From the NCBI GenBank assembly GCA_019973155.2, contig BPQB01000061.1, positions 141,055-205,054 on the forward strand: 64,000 bases of DNA. The letters run 5' to 3'. The DNA is from Phanerochaete sordida. Lineage: Eukaryota > Basidiomycota > Agaricomycetes > Polyporales > Phanerochaetaceae. The notes under the pieces were generated by a model. That model was not told the DNA's origin. It was given only the letters and a program-made list of their open reading frames with translations, and did not search any database. The position numbers and the translations under genes were made by a program. Below, piece by piece: positions 46,616 to 58,226 of this stretch (the first letter of the stretch is position 1; each line of letters starts with the position of its first letter).

Positions 46616-48051
46616 CTAAATCTTCCTCTTTGATATCATGTCCTGTTCAAGGCTAGCTAAGAACGCGTCCGCGTCCTGCACGGCCTTCGCGGGCTGCTGC
46701 GCTTTCCCCTTGTCTGAGGCGGCACGGGCTTCCAGCGCAGCGAAAGGGTCAGACGACGCGCTCGCGACCTTCCGAGCCGGCTTGTCTGGCGGCGGAGGGC
46801 CCGGCTCGTCGTCGTCCATCGGCATGCTGAAGACTGGCGTCTCGAAGTCTCCCGACGGCTCCGGCGTGTTCGCCGTCGACGCCTTCTTCCGCCGCTTCGC
46901 CTCGAGCAGCCGTCTCCGCTCCTCGATCTCGCGCTTCCGCTTCTCCTGCGCCCGACTTTTCTGCGGCGGGGCGGGCCCGGCTGGACCCTCCGTCGTCGCG
47001 AGCCCTTCCACCTCGCCCGGACGCACGTCCAGTGCACCTGCCTCTTGACGGTTCTTCTCTGTCTCCTCGCGCGCCCTCAGCAGCTCCTCCATCTGCTTCT
47101 TGCGGGTCTCTTCGTCGCCAGAGAACTGGTAGAATGCCGCGCCTTTCGCACGGTTCTCCCTGCTCGCGTCATAGTGGATGTTGAGCGGGTTGTTCTCTTC
47201 GAGCAAGGACTCTTCTATCTCCTTGAGCTTCTCTTCCGAGGGCTGGTAGGTCGGGAAGTGATTGACAGGATTATCTACGAGGGAAGATGAGCATATAAGG
47301 GCAGAATGCTGAAGATAGCATGCGTACATATCACGTAGGGATCGATCTCTTCCTCTTCATCCTTGTGCTCGGACGGGAGAAGATGTCGTGGTACTTCTGA
47401 GCGCCGCGCGGTACGAAGTCTGCCGAACTCATCTTCGTACTCTATCACGGGATCATCCTGGACGTGCTGAGGGTTAACCTCTGAGATGCAGAGAACGTTA
47501 TGTCACGTACGTCTTGCCCCGGGGGTCCAGGGACCGTGAGCGATTCATCCACATCGTCACTGTCAGATTCGTAGGGACCTATGGGTTTGGAGTCAAACTG
47601 CTCCCGCATTAGCGATTAGCGTAATGAGAAGGCACGGATAGACGGACGTCGACCAGCAATGTCTCGTATTGCTTATCGTTCAGACCTCCGCTCTTTCCCT
47701 TGGCCAGCTTCTCGTATATCTGGGCCTTTCTCTCGAGCGCGGCTCGTGCGGCCTCCAGCGTGGGTCTGCTAACTTCCTCGAGCTCGACGTCTCTCGCGGC
47801 GCGTTGATTGACCCCTTTGTTAGACTTGGCCCACTTTGAAGGCTTCTGGAAAGGATAACATGGGCCATCGAGCGCATGGGGGTCGTAGGAAAGGTACGTA
47901 CGCACTTTGTCAGGTCGTTCGACGAGACTGGTGCTCTTGCCTGCAGCCTTGTCCTTGGCGAACTGCTCCTCCTTCTTCGCCAGCTCGGCCTTGAGGTCGA
48001 AGAAGGAGCTCGCGCTGACGCCAGCAGCGCGAGCCTTGTTTGTTGGTGCCA
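46616..48051 (-). CDS. CCDC174 homologue (coiled-coil, spliceosome-associated family)
   Basis: Several exons between the start at 48051 (MAPTNKARAAGVSASSFFDL) and the stop at 46616 (ending SKRKI). Family signatures: SSFFDLKAELAKKEEQFAKDK, KWAKSNKGVNQRAARD, ALERKAQIYEKLAKGKSGG, VIEYEDEFGRLR, and the conserved NIHYDASRENRAKGAAFYQFS segment, followed by a coiled coil (ETRKKQMEELLRAREETEKNR) and a basic KRKREIEERRRLLEAKRRKK stretch that suits nuclear localisation. Human CCDC174 interacts with exon-junction and RNA-processing factors; a similar nuclear role is inferred. Splice joins in the centre of the gene (about 47340-47600) were read only approximately. Confidence 0.82.
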
Positions 48052-48425
48052 TGGTGGTGAGTGAGGAGCTGGTGGGTGTGCAGGATGCGGGAGTGGACGA
48101 CTTGCACCGGCGGTCGGGCGGCAGAGAGCTAGACGCCGCAACACGTGGCCGAGGGCTTTGTGGCGCCCCGCACGGAGTGGATTTCTTGACGTCGTTCTGT
48201 CGCCGCACCGGATGTCTTCGTCTTCCAGCAGCACACAGGTCTGAAACCACCACCTCCACCTTCAGTTGCAATTACTGTATACTGAAAACAATTTTGCTAG
48301 CCTATCTTGTGACCCCGGGTTCTTGACATCGCCAGCGCACGAACTTGACGGATCGAGCAAGCCCAGTTGCGCCGAGGCTACGAAACGGAATGATCAGCAG
48401 TGCTTAATCGACACCGTTGCACCAC
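48052..48425. promoter_or_regulatory. divergent intergenic region (CCDC174 / MFS transporter)
   Basis: About 370 bp between outward-facing starts. No clear TATA box or repeat was noted. Confidence 0.35.
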
Positions 48426-51351
48426 ATGTCCAATACTATGGCTGATGAAACTCGGGTACGTTCGTGTGGAGATCTGTGGGGCTCGACCGTGGCGGCGTCT
48501 CATAAACCGCTTCCGCCTGTTTCAGGATCTCCCTTCCCTCTCAACCTCGGACCGCATGCCCACCTACGAAGGATCCATAGCGGGAAGCAGGCTAGACAAG
48601 GATGACAGCTCCAACAGCTGCACTCCTTCTATTGCAAGCGCAGGGCCGGCGCCGAAGTCCTGGCAAGATGAAGAACAGATACTTCCGAAGAACAACATCC
48701 CGCTAGTCTTTTTTGCGCTACTACTCACCACATTTCTAGTGCGTGGACCCTACTATTCTCTCTATGCTGTATTGACATATACTTCATGCGCTCTAGGCTG
48801 CTTTAGATGAGACGATGTAAGCTTGTTATCTCGATGCACTCGGCAAGCTGTGTTCACAAGCATGCACAGCGTCGCCACAGCACTCCCAACGATCACCGCG
48901 GATCTGCATGGCGGGAAGGACTATTCCTGGGTTGGCAGGTGCCCCTTCTTGGCTCCCTGGCTCAAGCGGTGTCGTTGAGCTCGCTTCTTGCAGTGCCTAC
49001 CTGCTCGCTACAGCAGCCCTAAGTCCGCTCTACGGAAAGGTGTCTGACCTCGTCGGGCGCAAAGCGGTTCTGTATCCCATAATAGTTTTGTTCTTGGTAT
49101 GTTGTGAGATAACCTTCGATGGAACAGTACATGCTGAACAGTGTGTAGATTGGGTCGGCACTGTCTGGCGCGGCTCAAAGCATGACATGGCTAATCATCG
49201 CGCGAGCTATTCAAGGCATCGGTGGAGGAGGTATGGACTCATCCCTGAATGTATACACTATCGCTCATCCCAATTATACATAGGCATTCTTCAGATGGTA
49301 AACATCATCATCGGCGATATCGTTCCTCTAGAGAAGTGAGGCTTGTTGTTTAATGCTACCACACCGATGACTGACTTTGACCAGACGCGGTACATTTGGT
49401 GGCTACACAGGTGCTCTGTGGGGCATTGCCTCGTATGTCCTCTCCCTGAAAGGTTGCCAAGCAGCGCTCAGATGTCTTTCAGGATCATTGGACCACTTGT
49501 AGGAGGAGCTTTGTCGGATCATGCATCCTGGCGATGGTAAGCAATACCCACATGACATTCGTCGAGATCACAAGAACTAAATCATGTTTGCAGGTGCTTC
49601 TGGATCAACCTGTATGTCTATATCCAACAACCCTCAAATTTTTGTTAAGAGGCGTCGTAGACCCACAGGCGGCATTGCCCTCGCCCTCTTGGTCTTCTCG
49701 CTCCACTTCAACCCCGTTCAGAACGACAAGTCCTTCCGACAGCATGTGGCAGAATTCGATTTCGCGGGCCTGATACTGCTGCTCGCAGGTGTCGTTTGTC
49801 TGCTCCTGGGGTTCAACCAGAGCGAGACCAGCTGTGCGTCACTCGGTTTTACTTCAGGAAGGCAGCTGAGTCTAACCTCACATATGTCGTAGGGCAATCG
49901 CCGGCGACTATAGCTCTGTTGGCCGTCGGAGGCGTCGTCCTTTTAATCGCGGCACTCTGGGAATGCTTTACGACAAGATCGCCGATCATTCCGCCACGAC
50001 TGTTCAAGGTACGTCTCGTCTGCCGTGCGATGCCACCGCTGATCTGCATTGCTCATATCGAGACAGACACGAACGACCGCGATTATCTTGATTACGGTGT
50101 TCCTGCACGCATTCGCATTCTTCGCTGGTATGGTCCCTATCTACGCATCGCTGTGCCGATTGCTGACCTCCAGTTAGCTTCATTCTATCTACCAGTCTAT
50201 TACCAAGCTCTCGGAGCGTCCGCGACGCTTGCTGGTGTGAAGTCAGTATTGATGGGTCTAAGGATCTGGAATTTTGAGGCTGAATGTCCTGCCAGGATGC
50301 TTCCCTTCTGCTTAGGGGCATGCATAGCTTCATTCATCGTTGGTTTCCTCGTCAACATCCTCGGAGACGTCAGAAAGATCATGGCTGTCTCATTCGTGCG
50401 TAGTATACTATCCTCATCGTCGTTAACATCCTTAACCTTCGACACCAGGCCGTCATGACCCTCGGCTTCGGCCTCATGATCATGCTCAGCAACACCTCGT
50501 CCATGTGCGTCTCCCGCCTCAGAGCTGCTCCCCGCCGCTGACGTTCCCCGCAGCGCCGCGCAGGAGATCTACCCGCTGATCTCAGGCGTCGGCTTCGGCG
50601 GGCTCTTCTTCCCGCCCATCGTCGCCATGCAGGCGGCAATGCCCATCAAGGACATGGCGACGAGCACGGCGACGGTCGGGCTCCTGCGGCAGCTGGGCTC
50701 GACGATCGGCGTGTCTGTCGGACAGGTGATCTGGACCAGTGTAAGCCCCGCCAGAGTCGCGAGAAGCCAACTTTCACTCACCAAGTGTGCAGGAAATCCG
50801 TCGGCGCCTCCGGGGCGTGGAAGGGCTGAATATCGATTTGTCTGGCTCGGGCATCGCAGACAGCGTCCGACAGCTCAAGGATATCCAGGTAGGAAGCTTC
50901 GCGTCTGTCTTCGCTGCAGACATCTGAGACTGTTCCCCTCGAAGCCCGAGTCCCTCCGCAACCTGGTGCTGCGTGCATACACGAAGAGCATAGCAGTCAT
51001 CTGGATCCTAGACACGCCCTTGCTGGGGGTGTGCTTCTTGCTAGGTGGGTCGGAAGTAATGCTCGAGGCTAGGATCGGTCTTTGACGTTCCCGACAGTGC
51101 TCTTCATGAAGCACTACTCGCTCAAACGCAAGTTCGTGCAATCCGACGAAGAATCACGCCGGGCAGTGACAGCAGAAGACGAGGAAGGCGAGGAAGACGA
51201 ACCCGACGAGCCAGAATCCAGCACCACCCCGCCCGACCACCTAGAAGCCGACCTGTTCATAGACAGCACCCGCGATCACGACCACACTCTCCCGCAGCGT
51301 CCGCTCCCCGACGATCTCCGCCCGCGCGACGGGGCTCCCACGGCGCACTAG
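48426..51351 (+). CDS. MFS drug:H+ antiporter, DHA2 family (14-segment type)
   Basis: Many short exons, about 560-580 residues. The membrane region starts NIPLVFFALLLTTFL and the hallmark AALDETIVATALPTITADL, which in DHA2 proteins (Vba1-type vacuolar amino-acid and multidrug transporters) carries the charged first-helix motif. Next come YGKVSDLVGRKAVL (motif A), [44 protein letters not shown] (motif C region) and a C-terminal hydrophilic acidic tail (AEDEEGEEDEPDEPESS). ALDETI is encoded by a 20-nt exon. The start is uncertain: ATG at 48426 with an intron at 48456-48525, or an unspliced ATG at 48556 (MPTYEGSIAGS). Substrate is unknown. Confidence 0.87.
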
Positions 51352-51835
51352 CGTCGGGAGCAGTAGCGCGGCGGCGAACCACGGCACGATCTCCGTCGAC
51401 GCGCGCCAGAAGCCCCGAGGGCGGGGCCTGGCGCCCTGGCACTGACAGGAGCTTACCAAGGACTTACGGCTTCATCATGGACCCACCGACGCGCGCAAAC
51501 AGCGGACCCACACAACGAGGCCCTGGGCGCGATCGCGGCCGCGTTTTCCACGCAGACACTCTGATTGCGATGCACTGATAGACAAGAATGCTCCGGGCGT
51601 GATGGCGTGTAGGAGGCGGGTGGGCGGGCGAGTGGGGGCACCGATCGTGTGTTCGGTCTCGATCCGGGCGTCGTTGTAGTAGAGCAGTGTGCGCTGTCAA
51701 TCCAATGCATTGTGTCCGAGGTATACATAGCGAGCATGTTCGCAGCGCGGGACAATGTTGAGCCACAAGACCCTTAGATCTGCTTGACATAACTGGGCAG
51801 TTGTCAGTATGATGCCATGTACAGGCAGGGATGAC
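51352..51835. other. intergenic between convergent genes
   Basis: About 480 bp between the transporter stop (plus) and the SDS22 stop (minus). Open frames here are antisense or shadow frames. Nothing else seen. Confidence 0.45.
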
Positions 51836-53300
51836 CTACGTAGCATCCAACTGCTTGAGTTGGGGCAGGGCGAGGATGATCTTCCTGCGGTAATGCGGCC
51901 CCTCCTTCGCTTGGACCGGGTTGCCCTCGAGGTATATTGTCTCTAGAGTTGAGATGTGCTTTAGCTGTGGTTCGAGGGCCTGAAGTGTTTCGATCTTGTT
52001 GTAGCTCATCTGCGGGGGCACATGAGGCCTCGGTAACGCTGAGTCAAAGCATTTTTACTTACCCAGAGTTCTTCGAGGTTCGACAGATGCGAGACGTTCT
52101 CAAGCTCGGTGATGTCGTTGTTGCCAACATCGATCGTGCGAAGATTGAGCTGGACGAGGATGTAAGAAGCATGTACGTGCGAATGACCATTCACCTACGT
52201 TCTTCTCGAGACCCTCGATCTTCTTGATGCCGTTGTGGCTTATGTATATTTCCTCTAGGCTTTCGAGCTCTTCGAGACCTTCTAGCTTGGTGATACGGTT
52301 TGATTGTATAGACAAGATCTTGAGCTTCTTGAGTGTATGCAAGCCCTATCAAGTCGAAGGCGTTATAGATCATACGTGGCTTGAGACGGCAGAGAGACTC
52401 ACCTCCAGCTTCGAAATCTTGTTCTTGCCGAGCCAGACTTCTTCTAGATTGACCAGTTCCTCCAGACCCTCTATTTTCTGATCGCCATAAACCTCGTTCA
52501 ATTGTGATATATGTGCCACAAGACGAAGTACGCACCCGTATCTTGTTACCGCCCAACTCCAGACTTCGAAGAGTACGGCCAAGACCGCTGAGATTCTCAA
52601 TGCGGGAGATGCGGTTTTGTACGAAGTAGACTGTCCGAAGAGTTGTCAGCTTGGGCAAGGAATGAGGCACATGCTTGAGGTTGTTGAACGATAGGTCGAG
52701 CGTGCTGTAGCAGGTAAGCTCAGAGAATACGCGCATCTACCTCGAACAGATACGCACTGGAGTTTCGTAAGGGTATCGAGCGCGGTGCCAACATGTTTGA
52801 TACGATTGTCGTAGAGATCCAGATCCTCGAGTTCTGTGAGAGGACCTAGTGCCTCGGGGTCAAGTACGGAGATGTAGTTTTGTCGTAGACACAGCTTCTT
52901 CAGCTGAGTGAAGCGCGAAAGGCCGAGCTTGCTGATCGCGAAGAGCTTAGAGTGAATGAGCTCTATTTCCTATCGACTATCAGTACGCCGCCGGTGTGGA
53001 GAGGCATAGTATACGCTACCTGTGTGTCGTCTGGCAGATCCTCCAGAATCTGCTCGTCCTCGATCTCAGGCTGTCCCTCTTCGCCGTCCTCGTTCTCCTC
53101 ATCGCTGGAGTCTCCATAGGTAGAGGTGGCTTGCTGCACGACCGCGACCCTAGCGGACTTCTCCCTGCATACGACCGCAATGACCTCAGCGTCCGGATGA
53201 GTCAAGGAACGCTTATGACGCACGTCGGCTGGGCCTTAGCCTCCTGAGACTCTACAGGCTGTTCCTTCTTCTCTATCGCATCGACGGGAGGTGCAGACAT
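51836..53300 (-). CDS. SDS22: protein phosphatase 1 regulatory subunit SDS22
   Basis: Multi-exon gene, about 420 residues, start MSAPPVDAIEKKEQPVES at 53300 and stop at 51836. After an acidic leader (DSSDEENEDGEEGQ) come about eleven 22-residue leucine-rich repeats of the SDS22 class: LKKLCLRQNYISVLD, LEDLDLYDNRIKHV, LHTLDLSFNNLKHVP, LRTVYFVQNRISRIENL, LEEVWLGKNKISKLE, LKILSIQSNRITKLEGLE, LEEIYISHNGIKKIEGL, LRTIDVGNNDITELENV, and the LRR cap LETIYLEGNPVQ. SDS22 binds the catalytic subunit of protein phosphatase 1 and controls mitotic exit and chromosome segregation. Repeat spacing and cap are standard. It lies just downstream of the PAS-GATA gene on the same strand. Confidence 0.95.
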
Positions 53301-53842
53301 GGCGGGCGTGTGCAAGAAATTACAATGGGATCAAGAGCGCGGGGCGACCACCTATGACCTCTTCGGCATCAGGGAGCTCCGGATACGGCAGGTGTTTCCC
53401 ACCGTGACCGCGCGCGCCGCGGGCTGCGCAGCACGGTGCCCCGCGACGGGACCCGGGCGAACACTCGGCAGAACGCGATGTCGGGCAGCACACGGCGCAC
53501 AACAGACTCAAGATAAGCATGCGAGATTCAGCACGATTGCTGGTGGTCGATCGATCAGAAGGAGCGGGCGACACAAGCGAGCACAAGCCCAGCTGCTCTC
53601 GTTCGTTCAGAATGTCTATCCTGTCATTTATTTAACGGAAATACAGTAAACTGAGCCACAAAAGTCCCTATTTAATTCGTACAGAATGCGCTATAAAAAC
53701 AGTGGATAGATAGGTGTGCGCGAGGAGAGGAAGCCTGGAAGAAGGGTGAGGAAAATGCGGTAGGGGCGAAACGGGCCCAAACCGCCGCCGGCCGTCTGCA
53801 GGAAGAGACAGTGGAAGAAACGAAACACAAGTGAGGTATAAT
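53301..53842. other. intergenic: SDS22 promoter and 3' region of the PAS-GATA gene
   Basis: About 540 bp. The distal part is AT-richer (53600-53700). No gene, TATA box or repeat assigned. Confidence 0.4.
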
Positions 53843-56367
53843 TTAGTACTTGCCACCGACTCTGCCGTCAGCAGCGATAGGGGTGGGAGGCAGAGCGATG
53901 GGCTCGTACCCCTTATCGCGCTGTCTCTCGCGGTCGAACGGCGACGAGGATATGTGCGGCTGCGGCGCTGGCGAAGCGGACGAGTGCATGTGCGGGGAGA
54001 GCCGCTGGGGGAACTGCATGGCGGGCTCCAAGCGTGGGAGGGTGGTGGCCTGGTTCCCGGCCGGGAGCTCGAGGTTGGGCAGGTGGCCGTAGTAGTTGTG
54101 GGGTGCGAACTGCTGCCGGTGGTCGTGCGGGTGCTGCTGCTCCGGTGGCGCCGGAGGATAGGCGGCAAAGGCGGCAGGCGTGGTCGGCGAGGGCGACTGC
54201 TTCATGCCGGCGAGCTCCGCGTGTTGCTGGGCGGCGAACGGGTCTGCGCCAGGGGTGCCTGCCTGCCCGCCTCCTATGAAATGCATGTCGTCGTACATGC
54301 TGGCGCGGCGGGGCGTGGGCGGAAAAGGCATGTTCACCGGCGACGTGGAGGGCGAGTGATCGGACTTGTTCGACATCGTGCTCATCACCTTGTCCTTGCG
54401 CCGCCGTGTAGCACCGCCCTCCTTTTTCGCGCGCGAACGGGCGTAGCGCAGACCGCATCTGGAAGGCCAATATCCGGATTGTCAGCATTGTGATCCTGCG
54501 CAGACGGGTTGCCAGAGCCACTTACGCGTTGCACAGGTCCTTCTTGCCGCTCGGCCCTTTCCTCCACTCCGGGCTGTGCGTCACGCCGCAGCTGCTGCAC
54601 TTGGGCACTCCCACAGGCGGGTTGCCCGAGCCCCGGCCACCGCCGTTCGAAAATGACTCCTTCGACGAGCGCCGGTTGCTCGCTCTTGAAGACGCGGGGA
54701 CAACGTCTTCAACAGGAGCTGGTGAGCCACCGTTGACGGGGGTGCCGACGGGCGGAGTGCCAGTGTACGGCACGCCGGACGGGGGGAAGGGGTAGCCGCC
54801 ACCGTTTTCCATGTAGGATGGCGGATTAGACGACCATTGATGCTGCTGCTGTGGCTGAGACTGTTGCGAGTGCCCATATGATGAGCGCATGTTACTGATC
54901 GATGGGGAGGAAGACATGGGGCCGTTTTGGGACGTCCACTGACTGTAGGGTGGCTGCGGACCGTCTTCGTTGCTAGCAGACCAGTTCTGCGAGGGATATG
55001 GTGATGGCGACGGCTGAGAGGGGTAGCCGTGCGACGGGTAAGGAGATGGAACGTGCAAAGGAGGAAGGTATGCTGCTGGTTCGTGGTAATACTGCTGAGC
55101 GGTGTGCGGTGAATAAGGCCCGTTCTTGCTGTACGGGTTCACTTTATGGCAAGCGAAGATAATAGAACCTAGTGTCGCGAAATGAGCTGTGGCCAAGACG
55201 ATCGAGACGGAATGGAGCTCACCATAGGGTATAAAAATACTTTCGACGTCGCGGGGTCCTTCGGTACCGTACGGCATGGTTTGGTGAGCTTTATAACGAC
55301 GGGTACAGCTGGTTTTGGCGTCCGTAGCGTTCGCAGCGTTGCCAATGGAGACCTCGGCGGCGAGTTTGGCGAAGTCCTTGGCTTCTGGTCCTCCTTGTAC
55401 TGTTTGACGTTCAGGGGGCCAGCTCGCCCACAAGGGTCGTTCCGGTTCATTCAGGAGAACCTGGAACACACGTTCCATGGACTGTGGCTGAGGGATGTGC
55501 TCCACGAGCCGGCTGTACAGCAGTTGGACTTGCTGAGGGCTCATGTACGGGGTGCCGCACCAGTTCGTCCAGCCGGTCTTGTTGACTTCGTCATTGTCAC
55601 GCTCCGAGATGTCGACAACGGCGTGGATGAAACACAACACCACGCCGTCTGCAGCCCAGTTGATGACTATGTCCACTGCCATGTAGTTGTCGTCCAGCGC
55701 GATTTTCTCGGCATCATGCCAGTCTGGGCCAGGGCCTTGGTGTCCGAGCAGACGGCGGACGCGCGAAAGCCTTGAGTAGCGTACGCTGGAGATGACAGCG
55801 AGCGTGTCAGCCTGTGTTAGGGGCTCGCACGACACGAGAGTTTGCGCACCGGGTGACACTGCCATGCAAGGTCCTACTCTCCAACACGCCCCCGAGGTCA
55901 TTTCGCGCTGATGCTTGTTCGTCCGGATGCACGAAGGTCAGGAGCGACTTGCCAATCAGTGCGTCAGCCTGGTCCTCGAGGTGACTCTGGAGCACGGGGT
56001 CCAGATACACGAAATTGAGATGGGTCGAGAGTAAAGCCCAGTCTGCAGACGAAAGACACGGTCAGCGTTGCGGGTCGAGAGAGGAGGGTATGACGGTATG
56101 GACTGTGCGATCGATGCACGATCGTCTGGAGACGAAACGGAGGGACTCACAGCAACGAGTCTGACCGACTTTCGGTAAAGTGATGGGTAGTCGATCGTCG
56201 AGCTGGAGAGCGTGGTTCGAATCCTGCGGGACCGATCCCTGGAGGACAGGCTGCAGGGTATGTGGGGAAAGGTCGTCGAAGGAGCCGAGGGCGGTCATGG
56301 ACACTCTAGAGAAATCCGGCTGTGCGGTGTGGTCGTATCCCCGCTGCTGGGATGGGAGGAAGCTCAT
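53843..56367 (-). CDS. PAS and GATA zinc-finger transcription factor (White-Collar-2-like)
   Basis: Multi-exon gene (outer limits given), about 700 residues, start MSFLPSQQRGYDHTAQPDF at 56367. A PAS domain follows the first intron (RCYWALLSTHLNFVYLDP, EDQADALIGKSLLTFVHPDE, RTLHGSVTR), its second half being AVDIVINWAADGVVLCFIHAVVD. The C-terminal half has a low-complexity Pro/Ser/Gln region (QQSQPQQQHQW) and a single class IVb GATA finger, KCSSCGVTHSPEWRKGPSGK then LCNACGLRYARSRAKKEGG, with four cysteines intact. PAS plus one GATA finger and no LOV flavin motif (no GRNCRFLQ) is the layout of WC-2, the partner of the blue-light receptor WC-1 in light responses. It may instead be another basidiomycete PAS-GATA factor; light function is inference. 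An 54-nt stop-free intron lies at 55222-55169. Confidence 0.83.
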
Positions 56368-58226
56368 GGCAGAGAAATAGGGTAAGCCTCACTAGAGAAC
56401 GAGTAGAGTAGAGCCCAGTCCTAGTTAAAGAGGTGGTAGAGTATCCAGGCAAAGATGGAGGAGGCTTTGTGTTGGCCACGAACAGGCAGGCTGAAAAGGG
56501 CGAGCTGAATCCGGCGCTGCCGCTCCAACTATGCACAGGAGCGAGAGACAGGGGTTGGTGCCGGGACAAGTCAGTGCGCAGCGGCCACACAACCTGGGAG
56601 GCCCACTCGAAAGCACGAAGCAACCAGGCAAGGTCATCGGACCGCAGGCCAGAGGAGACGACTCTGTCCGCGCTCAATTCGATCACACCGCCCTCGAGGC
56701 TATCAGCGGTGCCTGTCTCTACCGCGCTCACACGGCCCCTTGCTCACACACAAAAAATTGCCCTGGTCCTTGTCCTTTGCCTCAGGGAGCTGCAGAGGAC
56801 AAAGCTGCAAGACACGGCTGCCCATACGGAGGCTAGTGTCAAAAGACTGGACAGAAACGTGCCCACGGCTGGACGGCGGCGGCTGTTCCTTCTGGAGCCT
56901 TGAGTCTCGAGCGTGGCGGCACGAGGGCGTTCCTGCAGGCCTCACGGCTGCTGCTCCTGTCCCATAGCTTCACTTCCGCTGCACGAGCGAGCAGCGCTGC
57001 GTCTCGCGCGAGGGCTGCGACCGGCCCATCGCTCTCGGAGTCGCCAGAGTCCCCACCCCCAGTTTTGGGCACCGGCGTTCATTGACGAAGAAGATCCGTC
57101 CTCGATCATGAGATCCGCTTCTGCAGATCAGCCTCTGTTGTCCAGGGTCCTCGCCCGCAACAGCAACAGCGAACAACGAACAACGACGACGCCCTGCACG
57201 CGCCGCCCCAGACGTCCGCTGCGGCGAGTGCGGTGCCTGCTGCACGCCACGCCCTCGCGCCTGCCAGCCACGCTGCCGTGTTCCTGCTAGGGCCCAGCCA
57301 CCGTGGGACACAATCACCGGCCTCCGGCGCGCAAATGTAAGCCTTGCGGGCGCAGGGCGGCTGCCAAACCGCGAATCAGCTGAATCCGGACACCCCCTGT
57401 TTTGTCTAGACGCGCGGCGCGCGATATCGCTCGGCCGTCGACGAGGCCCATGCCCACGGCAAGAGCTGCAAGGACGACGAGCGCGAGCATTGCATTTCGC
57501 AGAGTCTCCCGCGACAGCGTCGATCCGTGGTCTATACGCGATGCGGTTCGATCGTGTACACACAATGACCGCCGGGCATCACTATGATCAGATGAAGCCT
57601 CGATCGTGTACACATCGCGAATCGCGTCCGCCCGAGTTCCCCAGACATTGACCAAAGCGCCAGCAGCGGAGGCACATACGCGGACGCTGCCACGGCCGTG
57701 AGCGATGTACTCAGAGGATGTCTTGTAACACGATCACTGGAGACAGCTGCGGGTACCGCTCGATGTCCAGATGGCTCGCAGGCAGGCAGGCACCCGTATC
57801 CCATCCGGAAAGACAGGACAGATTGGTCCTAGTCAAGATGGATCCATACAGAAAGGCTAAGTTTCGCCGATGCTATGGCGAAATAACCGTAGGAATCCGC
57901 TAGAAGTCGTTTGAACGGGAGCGTTGGGACGCTCGGCCCGATACGAAGGCGGGCATGGATTTCAGCGCGCACCTCAAGCTACCAGAACCTGGTGGGTCTC
58001 AGGAGGCAATAAATTTATTTTCGTCGCTTTGACCCCTCACAAGACGTGGGCGCAGCGAACAAAAGGACCGAAAGCGAGCCGTTCATACACTGCCTAATCA
58101 GGTAGAACACTGATCAAAGCACCGTTCCCACGGGCAGAAGCTAATCTTATCTCTCAGCGCCGACGCGCCACAATTGCTTCGATCGCCGTGGACTGGACGG
58201 AACGGCCATCTCCACAAGACACCACC
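56368..58226. promoter_or_regulatory. 1.86-kb divergent intergenic region (PAS-GATA / ankyrin gene)
   Basis: Upstream of both the PAS-GATA gene (minus) and the ankyrin gene (plus). No convincing protein gene; frames up to about 200 codons overlap on both strands without domains. It contains a 15-nt direct repeat listed separately and a short hairpin, GAGCGT-TGGG-ACGCTC, near 57920. A long upstream region is common for fungal regulatory genes. Confidence 0.5.
57548..57614. repeat. 15-nt exact direct repeat, 52 bp apart
   Basis: TCGATCGTGTACACA occurs at 57548-57562 and again at 57600-57614. Each copy contains two overlapping palindromic cores, CGATCG and GTGTACAC, so the pair looks like two protein-binding sites. 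Position is about 1.2 kb upstream of the PAS-GATA start and 0.63 kb upstream of the ankyrin gene. Confidence 0.6.

Noticed and set aside
56203..56235. tRNA-like B-box (GGTTCGAATCC)
   Set aside because: The flanking bases do not form a T-arm stem and the site lies inside the first exon of the PAS-GATA gene.
57314..57655. Minus frame with a hydrophobic segment upstream of the PAS-GATA gene
   Set aside because: Short, with one hydrophobic stretch but no start context, splice support or similarity; probably non-coding leader or promoter DNA.
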